Below are positions 4,744 through 11,011 of a stretch of 11,011 nt of DNA, piece by piece. Each line of letters begins with the position of its first letter. Positions within the stretch are counted from its first letter, which is position 1. The notes under the pieces are model-generated. The model was not told the origin of the DNA. It saw nothing but the letters and a program-made list of their open reading frames with translations, and searched no databases. Made by a program: the position numbers and the translations under genes. Origin of the DNA: Bacillota bacterium (lineage in GTDB: Bacteria; Bacillota; Clostridia; Acetivibrionales; DSM-1351); contig JAEYTP010000106.1 of the NCBI GenBank assembly GCA_023433945.1, forward strand, positions 1 through 11,011, in the 5' to 3' direction.

Positions 4744-6969
4744 CTACTCCCTGGCCTTCAGACTATCTACCATACTTATAGCTGCAGTCTTTTTCCTGCT
4801 CAGTATTTTAGAAGCCATAAATGTTAACCAAATAAGTACAAATCCTATCAATAAGCTAACTGGCTTTAACACAACATATATATAAAAGCTCATTGTTTCA
4901 GTTATTGCATTCATCATTAGCTGAGATATTCCTATTACTAATGGTATTGAAAATATAAATCCTATCAGCACAAGCACATCCGTTGAGTTGATTATTAAGG
5001 AGTCAATATCCTTTTTATAATACCCCAATACCTTGAACAACGATATATTACTCTTGTTTTCCTCTATCAGCATGGATATTACTACATACAAAATCAATAA
5101 GCCAATTATTGCTGCAAGTATGCCCAAAATATATAGTAGGCCACGAATAGGTGACATCATGGTTTCTATACCATCTGCGAATTCATCACTTCTTATTACA
5201 CTTAAAATATTATTCTGATTTAGTTCGTTTACTTCCCTCATACTGAATACACCTGAATACATTGTTGTATCCATACCCAGCATGTTCTTGTAGCTTTCTA
5301 TAGGCATATAAATATACTGTCCTACATTTATATCAGAGCATTCATCTACCTTTAATGTATATTCCTTCAGGGTTAACTTATTTCGAATCTTGATGCTATC
5401 CCCTAATTTTATATCAAGCTTGTTCATAAGTGGTTTAGATACGATTACGCTATCCATGGAAAGCTTTTGGCCTTGTTCATCATGTATGCTGAGCATCTGA
5501 GTATCTGGATTAACTCCCCAAATACTAAATCCTTCTCCATGGCTTTCTTTATCTGCCACCTCATATAGTCCCCTCATAAAACCTTCACTACCTTCCGGCA
5601 AGTCCTTAACAGGCATTTTTAAGGAGTATGCATATTGGTAATTAAATGATTCCATAGGGTCCTTAACAGCTTGATCTATACTATCCATAATTACAAAGCC
5701 AAAAAGCATAAGCATCGAGGAAAATGCAACTCCTACAATAACCAACAGTGTTCTTGGAATATTCCTAAGTATCTCCTTTATCTTAAATCTTTTACTAAAA
5801 CTAAGTCTAGTGGACTTAATAAATCTCTCAAAATAACCTATCCTGACCTTTTGAGCGCCACCCCTCATAAGCACTAATGGTGGTAGTTTAAGTGCCTTAT
5901 TGACAACATAGTAGGATGTAAGAAGTAAACTTACCACAGGTAATAATACTGCAACTACTATTGTATCCGTTTCGATGTTGTGATCTATATTGGGAACGGC
6001 ATATTGTACCTTTAGAAAAACGTCCAGGTAAGGTAGCAAAATGGCACCTGCAAATATTCCTATCAATACACCTAAAGTACAAAGAATAATGGGATAACTC
6101 ATATAATGTACTACCAACTCTCTACGCCTAAAACCCAATGCATAAAGTGTGCCCGCTTGGGCAAGGTCCTTTTTCAGCAATCTACCTAGCACTACTGAAA
6201 CAAAACAGCAAGCTACTATCACTGCAAAGAACGGGGCAACGTAACCTATCATTTTAAATGAATTAATATCACTATCTATGGTAGTAATTCTGGAATTATC
6301 TTCTTTGTCTATCCAACTTACTATTTTAAGCTGTTCACTATTATTCTTTCTGAATTTCAGAGATGTTTGATCTAATAGTTTTATGCTGTAGTAGCTTTCC
6401 ATAGGTTTATCAAGCTTTTCAAAGGTTGATTTTGAAACAACAGCCGTAGTATAGGTATCAGTGTTTGGTATCAAATCAGTTATATTTTTCAGGGTAAAGA
6501 GATGATCCGGCCTTGTGAAAAAGCCGCATATAGTAAACTGCTTGCCTTCAAGAGAGAATTTGTCACCTATTTGGGTTCCATTTTTATATGCATAAAAGCT
6601 GTTTATCAATATGTCCTGGTCATTCTTTATATCCTTGCCCTCTACTATCTGATATTTGTTGAGCTTTGTTGCGCTATCTAGTAATTTAACATCAACATTA
6701 TTATCAGAATTTACTTCTTTTGAACGCATCTCTTCAATAACTACATTGTGTTCTTTTTCTATCTTTTCTATATTTTCAAGGGGTAAACCTGTAATAAACT
6801 GAGCATCCTCTACATTGAAATTATTTCGAAAGCTTGCAATGCTATTTTTCTCACTTATGCCTGATGAAACAAATGAAATATAGACTGCTGTAACCAATGT
6901 AATCAGTAAAACTGCTGATATGTAGAAGCTCTTGTTTTCAATCAAAACCCTTAATATTCGCTTATTCAC
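4744..6969 (-). CDS. ABC transporter permease with two FtsX domains
   Basis: Membrane subunit of an ABC exporter, 741 aa. Eight membrane segments are apparent: about 14-36, then 241-262, 290-314 and 335-358 (first FtsX unit), then 405-428, 608-634, 660-685 and 697-720 (second FtsX unit). Two large extracytoplasmic domains lie between segments 1-2 and 5-6. The motifs LYALGFRRREL (275-285) and LFKVLGYYKKDI (644-655) are the paired coupling-helix regions seen in internally duplicated FtsX/DUF214 permeases. Such proteins export lipids, peptides or drugs, or act mechanically on the envelope; the substrate here is unknown. It starts with GTG (6969) behind AAAGGAG, 38 bp after the ATPase gene, so the two are surely co-transcribed. 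No good terminator follows the stop codon; the transcript may run to the hairpin at 4376-4412. Confidence 0.9.
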   Translation of the reverse strand: MNKRILRVLIENKSFYISAVLLITLVTAVYISFVSSGISEKNSIASFRNNFNVEDAQFITGLPLENIEKIEKEHNVVIEEMRSKEVNSDNNVDVKLLDSATKLNKYQIVEGKDIKNDQDILINSFYAYKNGTQIGDKFSLEGKQFTICGFFTRPDHLFTLKNITDLIPNTDTYTTAVVSKSTFEKLDKPMESYYSIKLLDQTSLKFRKNNSEQLKIVSWIDKEDNSRITTIDSDINSFKMIGYVAPFFAVIVACCFVSVVLGRLLKKDLAQAGTLYALGFRRRELVVHYMSYPIILCTLGVLIGIFAGAILLPYLDVFLKVQYAVPNIDHNIETDTIVVAVLLPVVSLLLTSYYVVNKALKLPPLVLMRGGAQKVRIGYFERFIKSTRLSFSKRFKIKEILRNIPRTLLVIVGVAFSSMLMLFGFVIMDSIDQAVKDPMESFNYQYAYSLKMPVKDLPEGSEGFMRGLYEVADKESHGEGFSIWGVNPDTQMLSIHDEQGQKLSMDSVIVSKPLMNKLDIKLGDSIKIRNKLTLKEYTLKVDECSDINVGQYIYMPIESYKNMLGMDTTMYSGVFSMREVNELNQNNILSVIRSDEFADGIETMMSPIRGLLYILGILAAIIGLLILYVVISMLIEENKSNISLFKVLGYYKKDIDSLIINSTDVLVLIGFIFSIPLVIGISQLMMNAITETMSFYIYVVLKPVSLLIGFVLIWLTFMASKILSRKKTAAISMVDSLKARE

Positions 6970-7007
6970 TTACCTCAACTCCTTTCTATGTAAAAGTAGT
7001 AAAATCA

Positions 7008-7706
7008 TTACCACTCCACCATTTCAGCTTCAATAATATTGTTATTCGTAGCATTTTCGGTAATGACTCCACCCCTTAACCTTACTATCCTGTTGGCAAT
7101 ACCGGAGATAGCATTATTGTGTGTAATAATGAGCACAGTGGTGCCATACCTCTTATTTACCTCACAAATCAGCTTCAATATGTCTCTCGACCCCTTGAAG
7201 TCAAGTGCCCCAGTGGGTTCATCGCACAGCAGCAGCGAAGGGTTTTTGACTAGTGCTCTTACAATGGATACCCTTTGCTGCTGCCCTCCACTGAGCTCTC
7301 TTGGATATCGATTTTTAAACTCCAGCAAGCCTACCTCTGCTAGCAGTTCATCTATATCCAAAGAATTCTTTGATATATTTTTAACTGCCTCAATATTTTC
7401 ATAAACCGTCAAGTTGGGAATTAGATTATAGAACTGAAAAATAAATCCCACCTTTTCTCTGCGATAGTTTGTTAGCTTTTCACCTTTTAGTGAAGTCACT
7501 TCCACCCCATCGCTAACTATAGTTCCCGAGCTAGCTTCATCTATGCCACCAATGATATTCAAAAGAGTGGATTTTCCTGAACCAGATGGTCCCAGAATAA
7601 CGCATATCTCACCCTTTTCTATACTAAGGTTAACCTTGTCTAGTGCTGTAAACTCAGTCGCCTCAGTTTTATAAGTCTTGCAAAGGTCTCTTACCTCTAT
7701 AAACAT
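7008..7706 (-). CDS. ABC transporter ATP-binding protein, LolD/MacB-like family
   Basis: Cytoplasmic nucleotide-binding subunit of 232 aa, the full length of the family. The Walker A motif GPSGSGKST is at 39-47, the Q-loop glutamine at 91, the signature LSGGQ at 138-142, Walker B LLLCDEPTGALD at 158-169 and the H-loop histidine at 196. The CDEPTGALD sequence is characteristic of ATPases that partner FtsX-type permeases (LolCDE, MacB, BceA classes). It pairs with the permease directly downstream. The start at 7706 is supported by GGAGGT (7714-7719). It lies 135 bp downstream of the tetR gene with no clear terminator or promoter between, so it is probably read from the tetR promoter. Confidence 0.95.
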   Translation of the reverse strand: MFIEVRDLCKTYKTEATEFTALDKVNLSIEKGEICVILGPSGSGKSTLLNIIGGIDEASSGTIVSDGVEVTSLKGEKLTNYRREKVGFIFQFYNLIPNLTVYENIEAVKNISKNSLDIDELLAEVGLLEFKNRYPRELSGGQQQRVSIVRALVKNPSLLLCDEPTGALDFKGSRDILKLICEVNKRYGTTVLIITHNNAISGIANRIVRLRGGVITENATNNNIIEAEMVEW

Positions 7707-7710
7707 ACCA

Positions 7711-7735
7711 CTACCTCCATTTGCTCTACTTGCTC
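7711..7735 (-). repeat. Short imperfect GAGCAA-type repeats before the ATPase gene
   Basis: On the minus strand the bases just before the ATPase start read as 9-mers GAGCAAGTA, GAGCAAATG and GAGGTAGTG. Further GAGCAA copies are scattered upstream in the same 135-bp gap. The stretch is purine-rich and of low complexity, and merges into the ribosome binding site. Confidence 0.4.
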
Positions 7736-7841
7736 TATTTCTTGATATTTGCTCGTTCTGCTCTCTATACCTGTTTAACTTTTAACTCTACTCAATCTGC
7801 TTATATACGATAGTTAGCTCTTGCTCCCCTTTCTAACCTAT

Positions 7842-8441
7842 CTACTCTATTGTTTCATCTATCAGTACGTCTATAAATGAGCCTACTACTTTGTCTATAT
7901 ATTGTTCACCAATAATTGGCTTCTGCAGTATTAACCCAAAAATTGCTCTCAAGTATGCTGAGAACTCATCAGCAGGTTTTTTCACTTTTACCCCTTTAGA
8001 CTGCAAGAAGCTATATAACTCTTCAGCAAAAGCAGTATCATTAGTAAAATGCCGGCTGACAGAATCAATATCAAGCCGTTGTATCATATTATATAGATCT
8101 GCGTTATTCATAATCTCAATCATAGCAAGAGTATCCTTATCGAATACTATCTGTTTAACTATCTTCTTTAAGTTGTCTTTGCTAAAACTACTAATATTTA
8201 TTAAGTACTTCATAACATTCGCTTTTGCTTGCTCTTCAATACTTTCAAATGCTTCAAAAAAAAGCTCTTCTTTAGTTGAGTAGAATTTATAAAATGCTCC
8301 CTTTGATATTCTGACGGCCCTTGTGAGGTCCTCTACTGTTGTCTTTTTTATTCCAGTTGTATTAACAAACTCCAAAGCCTTTTTAACAAGCATTTTTCTT
8401 ATATAATCTCTCTCATGTTCATTAAATTCTCTTGGTGACAT
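7842..8441 (-). CDS. TetR/AcrR-family transcriptional regulator
   Basis: A 199-aa regulator of typical TetR length. The N-terminal helix-turn-helix covers about residues 15-60, with TTVEDLTRAVRISKGAFYKFYSTKEELF matching the family signature (short first helix, turn, recognition helix ending in YxFYxxKEEL). Residues about 70-199 form an all-helical ligand and dimerisation domain with no identifiable ligand. Such regulators usually repress the neighbouring transporter until an inducer, often a toxic compound, binds. Here the ABC ATPase and permease follow in the same direction. The start at 8441 is preceded by GAGGAG with suitable spacing. The promoter upstream overlaps a palindrome likely to be the operator. 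Confidence 0.93.
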   Translation of the reverse strand: MSPREFNEHERDYIRKMLVKKALEFVNTTGIKKTTVEDLTRAVRISKGAFYKFYSTKEELFFEAFESIEEQAKANVMKYLINISSFSKDNLKKIVKQIVFDKDTLAMIEIMNNADLYNMIQRLDIDSVSRHFTNDTAFAEELYSFLQSKGVKVKKPADEFSAYLRAIFGLILQKPIIGEQYIDKVVGSFIDVLIDETIE

Positions 8442-8473
8442 ATAAAAAGTCTCCTCTCTCTATAACCCCTAAT

Positions 8474-8621
8474 TTCTCTCCTGACAAAGTTCTCTCTGCC
8501 AATAATTCTCTCCTGGCCTAAGTTCTCTGCCCAATAATATCTTAGATATTAAATACTCTGTGCCCAAAATTTCTATCTACCCAAAAGTTCCCAGGATAGA
8601 ATACTCTGTGACCAAAAATAC
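8474..8621. repeat. Degenerate 16-17 bp tandem array in the tetR leader (about 8 units)
   Basis: Unit starts are near 8474, 8490, 8506, 8523, 8553, 8571, 8588 and 8601, with an approximate consensus TTCTCTGTGCCCAAAAA on the plus strand. The best pair is 8553-8570 and 8601-8618, with 16 of 18 bases identical and 48 bp apart. One unit slot (8536-8550) is occupied by a palindrome, AATATCT-T-AGATATT. Most of the tetR 5' leader is made of this array; it contains no ATG on the minus strand. Confidence 0.7.
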
Positions 8622-8623
8622 TT

Positions 8624-8640
8624 TTATAGTCACACTATAA
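8624..8640. promoter_or_regulatory. Palindromic operator candidate for the TetR regulator
   Basis: TTATAGT-CAC-ACTATAA is a perfect inverted repeat with 7-bp arms and a 3-bp centre. Its right arm contains the -10 box of the tetR promoter, so a bound dimer would block RNA polymerase. This size and placement fit TetR-family autoregulation. Binding by this particular protein is inferred. Confidence 0.65.
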
Positions 8641-8662
8641 TACATTCTGGTGTTAATGTCAA
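8634..8662 (-). promoter_or_regulatory. Promoter of the tetR-ABC gene cluster
   Basis: On the minus strand a perfect TTGACA (8657-8662), a 17-bp spacer and TATAGT (8634-8639). The expected start is near 8627, giving a leader of about 185 nt. Confidence 0.8.
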
Positions 8663-8711
8663 TGTTTTCTATTTTTATTGCATTATTTAACAATTTATTA
8701 ATTTTTTCTTC

Positions 8712-8740
8712 TTAACTAGTACACAATTGTATATTATTAT
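8712..8740 (+). promoter_or_regulatory. Promoter candidate of the HtrA protease gene
   Basis: TTAACT (8712-8717), a 17-bp spacer and TATTAT (8735-8740) in a very AT-rich stretch. The expected start is about 45 nt before the coding region. Divergent from the tetR promoter, with about 50 bp between the -35 boxes. Moderate match only. Confidence 0.45.
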
Positions 8741-8793
8741 AAAATTATAAAAGGATAAAAAATAAAAGCTGTGTTTGAAAGGAGTGTTACAGT

Positions 8794-10038
8794 ATGTATA
8801 ATTTTGAACAGATTAAATATGAAAACAGCCCAGAACAGAACTATAAGAAAAGGAAATCCAGGTTTCCTGCATACCTCGCTATTATATTGATTACCGCAAT
8901 AATCACTAGTATGTCTGTTGGAGGCTTTTTATACTATGATTTTTCCAGCCAGCTGTCTTCACAACAAGCGCAACTTGCATCATTAAATGAAAAGCTGAGC
9001 TCTATCAACTCTACATACTCTATAACGAAAACAGTTGACGTTAATAACAACGGCAATAGAAATGCTATGCTGCTGGCAGCTACCGGAACATCAAAAGACT
9101 TAACAATTGCTGAAATTGCCAAAAAGGTATCCCCCGCAATAATCGGTATTAAGATATCTGTACCAAGCAATTCTAGGTACTATAGCAATGCTACTAAGTC
9201 AGAGGGCTCTGGTATAATATTCACTTCTGATGGCTACATAATGACTAATTACCACGTTGTTCAATATGCTGACCCTAAGCAGTACGTTTCAAAAGCAACA
9301 ATAGATGTTTACTTACCTGACAAGAGACAAGCCAAGGCTACCTTTGTTGGCGGAGACAGTGAAAGCGACCTGGCAGTAATAAAAATTAATCTAAATGACC
9401 TTCCTGTCGCTGCACTTGGTGATTCCTCTAATCTGGAGGTTGGTGAACTTGCCGTGGCAATAGGTAATCCTCTAGGAATTGAATTTGCTGGGTCGGTAAC
9501 TGCTGGCATTATCAGCGCCCTAAACAGACAGGTAAATACTGGTGATAAATCCATGAATCTTATTCAGACGGATGCAGCAATCAATCCTGGCAATAGCGGT
9601 GGTGCACTTGTAAACTCAAAGGGAGAGGTAATAGGTATAAACTCTGTAAAGATATCTGAATCCGGAATTGAGGGCTTGGGTTTTGCTATCCCTATGAATA
9701 CTGCAAAACCAATAATAGATCAGTTAAAGACCTATGGCTATGTAAGAGGAAAGCCACTACTGGGCATATCAGTACAGGAAGTTACGCAGAATATAGCTTC
9801 TATGTATGATTGGCCTGTAGGATTATATATTGCTGAAGTTTCTACAGGTGGTGCCGCTGAAAAAGCAGGTATAAAGAAGGGCGATATACTAACCAGCCTA
9901 GATGGTAAAAATGTAAAAACCATGAACGATCTGGATGCTATCAAGAAGCTTCATAAGGCTGGTGATTCTGTAAAGGCTCTAGTTTGGAGACAAGGCAAAA
10001 GCATTACTGTAAATCTAGTTTTTTCAGAAGCTAAATAG
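8794..10038 (+). CDS. htrA: Membrane-anchored HtrA/DegP-type serine protease with one PDZ domain
   Basis: A 414-aa envelope quality-control protease that degrades or refolds damaged exported proteins. A basic cytoplasmic tail (1-25, KKRKSR) precedes one membrane anchor (about 26-47), placing the rest outside. A short coiled-coil-like linker (about 51-75) leads to the trypsin-like domain (about 103-305). The full triad is visible: His154 in TNYHVV, Asp192 in SDLAVIKI and Ser268 in NPGNSGGAL. A single PDZ domain covers about 320-410, the arrangement of Firmicutes HtrA proteins. The start is preceded by AAAGGAG. The gene is divergent from tetR and is followed by a hairpin terminator. No CtsR or CssR-type site was recognised, so its stress control is open. 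Confidence 0.95.
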   Translation: MYNFEQIKYENSPEQNYKKRKSRFPAYLAIILITAIITSMSVGGFLYYDFSSQLSSQQAQLASLNEKLSSINSTYSITKTVDVNNNGNRNAMLLAATGTSKDLTIAEIAKKVSPAIIGIKISVPSNSRYYSNATKSEGSGIIFTSDGYIMTNYHVVQYADPKQYVSKATIDVYLPDKRQAKATFVGGDSESDLAVIKINLNDLPVAALGDSSNLEVGELAVAIGNPLGIEFAGSVTAGIISALNRQVNTGDKSMNLIQTDAAINPGNSGGALVNSKGEVIGINSVKISESGIEGLGFAIPMNTAKPIIDQLKTYGYVRGKPLLGISVQEVTQNIASMYDWPVGLYIAEVSTGGAAEKAGIKKGDILTSLDGKNVKTMNDLDAIKKLHKAGDSVKALVWRQGKSITVNLVFSEAK

Positions 10039-10080
10039 TATTTTTGCGAATATTGCCGCTTTTAATAAAATGTATAGTGC

Positions 10081-10117
10081 TAAAAAGGCTGTTATCCTAA
10101 TTGAGTAGCAGCCTTTT
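10081..10117. terminator. Bidirectional hairpin terminator between htrA and the amidase gene
   Basis: Arms AAAAGGCTG (10083-10091) and CAGCCTTTT (10109-10117) form a 9-bp stem that can extend inward by about four further pairs (two AT, two GU). T-rich ends on both strands suit termination of both converging genes. It lies 42 bp after the protease stop codon. Confidence 0.8.
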
Positions 10118-10118
10118 A

Positions 10119-10259
10119 TAGTATATCCTTTTAGTATATCCTTTTAGTATATCTTTATAGAATATAATATCTATTTATTGAATATAGTATCTGCTTGTAG
10201 TATCCCTTTGTAGTATATTTTATAGAATTTTTTTAGTATCTTTTTATAGTATCTCTTTA
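10119..10259. repeat. Degenerate 13-bp tandem array of about ten units running into the amidase stop codon
   Basis: The plus-strand unit is close to TAGTATATCCTTT. Units start at 10119, 10132, 10145, 10158, 10179, 10198, 10211, 10223, 10234 and 10247. The first two are identical; units 4 and 5 are longer (21 and 19 bp) and unit 8 shorter (11 bp). The last unit, TAGTATCTCTTTA, contains the complement of the amidase TAA stop (10257-10259). The array would form most of the amidase 3' untranslated region. Confidence 0.85.
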
Positions 10260-11000
10260 AACTATTTTTATATATTTGCTGCTAGCATACCCTATCGCAC
10301 CATTATAGTTTACAACATACCAGTCATCAGATGCCTTCCCATATACATCTAGAGTAGCACCTTTTGGAGCTTTTGCAACTACCGATGAGAAAACAGATGG
10401 CTTGCTACGTATATTAAGCGGTGATACTCTGGTATTAACGATACCCTGCATACTTCCGCTAGGCTCTATAAATGGTATTCCAAAATAGTCTGTAAGTGAT
10501 ACAACAAGATTTCTTGCAATTTCCTCTGTATTGTTTTTTATCCAATTCGCATCCTGCGGATTGTCATGATATCCTACCTCAATAAGTACTGCCGGTGCCT
10601 TTGTTTTTTTTACTTCTCCAATAGTTGTTGATGGCAAAGTCCTAACCTTGGATGGATCGGGATATATCTCCTTAAAATTGTTAGCAAAAATAGTTGCTGC
10701 TCTCTTGCCATTCTGACTATAAGGATAATAATAGACATCTGTACCTGAGAGCTTTCCTGCTAAATTTTCAGGAGCAGCATTGGAATGTATAGCTAAATGA
10801 AAATCGTAGTTCCCAGCATTTGAGTCCGCAATAGCCTTACTTGTGGATGCGTTTCGATCATTCCTGGTATATTGAATCCCACTAGCCCTGAGATACGGTT
10901 CCATTTCATCAGCTATAATATTCATGTATTGTTCTTCTGTTCCGCCATTTACATAATTATTAAACTCTTGCGTTGACGGACTTAAAAAAATTCTAGGCAT
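10257..11000 (-). CDS. N-acetylmuramoyl-L-alanine amidase (Amidase_3) with C-terminal SH3b domain
   Basis: A peptidoglycan hydrolase of 247 aa that cleaves the bond between MurNAc and L-Ala. The catalytic domain covers about 1-176: GGTEEQYMN (19-27) carries the zinc-binding Glu region, FHLAIHSNA (67-75) a zinc His (H72) and VLIEVGYHDN (138-147) the catalytic Glu (E141). The usual first motif DPGHGG is replaced by SPSTQEFN (7-14), so the first zinc His is not at its expected place. A bacterial SH3 domain, likely binding the cell wall, covers about 185-247. There is no signal peptide, so export would need lysis, a non-classical route or release inside the sporulating mother cell. Phage-type endolysins share this layout, but no phage genes are nearby. 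The start ATG follows AGGAGGT (11005-11011), which ends at the window edge. Confidence 0.9.
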   Translation of the reverse strand: MPRIFLSPSTQEFNNYVNGGTEEQYMNIIADEMEPYLRASGIQYTRNDRNASTSKAIADSNAGNYDFHLAIHSNAAPENLAGKLSGTDVYYYPYSQNGKRAATIFANNFKEIYPDPSKVRTLPSTTIGEVKKTKAPAVLIEVGYHDNPQDANWIKNNTEEIARNLVVSLTDYFGIPFIEPSGSMQGIVNTRVSPLNIRSKPSVFSSVVAKAPKGATLDVYGKASDDWYVVNYNGAIGYASSKYIKIV

Positions 11001-11011
11001 ATATACCTCCT

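Noticed and set aside
5897..6082. Cysteine-rich 61-codon frame inside the permease gene
   Set aside because: It is an alternative frame within the FtsX permease coding region, with no own ribosome binding site. The true frame has clear membrane segments here.
7039..7404. 121-codon frame opposite the ABC ATPase
   Set aside because: It is the complementary-strand shadow of a gene with all ABC motifs intact. No ribosome binding site or promoter supports it.
10119..10259. CRISPR-like array
   Set aside because: Units are 11-21 bp directly abutting without spacers, degenerate and AT-rich. There are no cas genes nearby.
10257..11011. Prophage lysis module
   Set aside because: The amidase resembles endolysins in layout, but no holin, tail or other phage genes are seen in the window. 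The neighbours are ordinary chromosomal genes.

Overview
The window looks like the chromosome of a low-GC Gram-positive bacterium, most likely a member of the Clostridia. The evidence is AT-rich intergenic DNA, strong AGGAGG-type ribosome binding sites, TTGACA/TATAAT-like promoters, and families typical of that group (a GntR/UTRA regulator, a duplicated-FtsX ABC exporter, a membrane-anchored HtrA, an Amidase_3 with an SH3b domain). The exact genus cannot be read from the sequence. Nothing indicates a plasmid, prophage, insertion sequence or CRISPR array.

Left part (1-4412): a tRNA-Met (CAT) cut by the left edge, with its own near-perfect promoter, then an apparent amino-sugar locus. This holds a GlmS-like double-SIS sugar-phosphate isomerase/deaminase (198-1235, minus), a NagR/DasR-type GntR repressor (1471-2199, minus) and, divergently, an unusual glycoside-hydrolase-like protein (2665-4365, plus) closed by a strong bidirectional terminator. 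Promoters can be read for both minus-strand genes. Each has a similar GTGGTA-containing operator candidate at or just after the expected transcription start, which fits a small self-regulated regulon. The gap before the glycosidase-like gene holds a promoter embedded in three tandem 17-bp repeats, a possible 40-codon gene with a good ribosome binding site, and a 16-bp repeated element.

Middle part (4413-8793): a small plus-strand gene of unknown function, then a minus-strand cluster in the order tetR, ABC ATPase, FtsX-type permease (8441 down to 4744). This looks like a self-regulated ABC export or membrane-stress module. The tetR promoter carries a palindrome over its -10 box, and its roughly 185-nt leader is a degenerate array of 16-17 bp repeats.

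Right part (8794-11011): a membrane-anchored HtrA-type serine protease (plus) and a convergent N-acetylmuramoyl-L-alanine amidase (minus). They share a bidirectional hairpin terminator and are separated by ten units of a degenerate 13-bp repeat that runs into the amidase stop codon.

The most unusual things here are the recurring short tandem arrays in intergenic DNA, the possible 40-aa microprotein and the poorly described glycosidase-like protein. No clearly new multi-gene defence or mobile system is visible.
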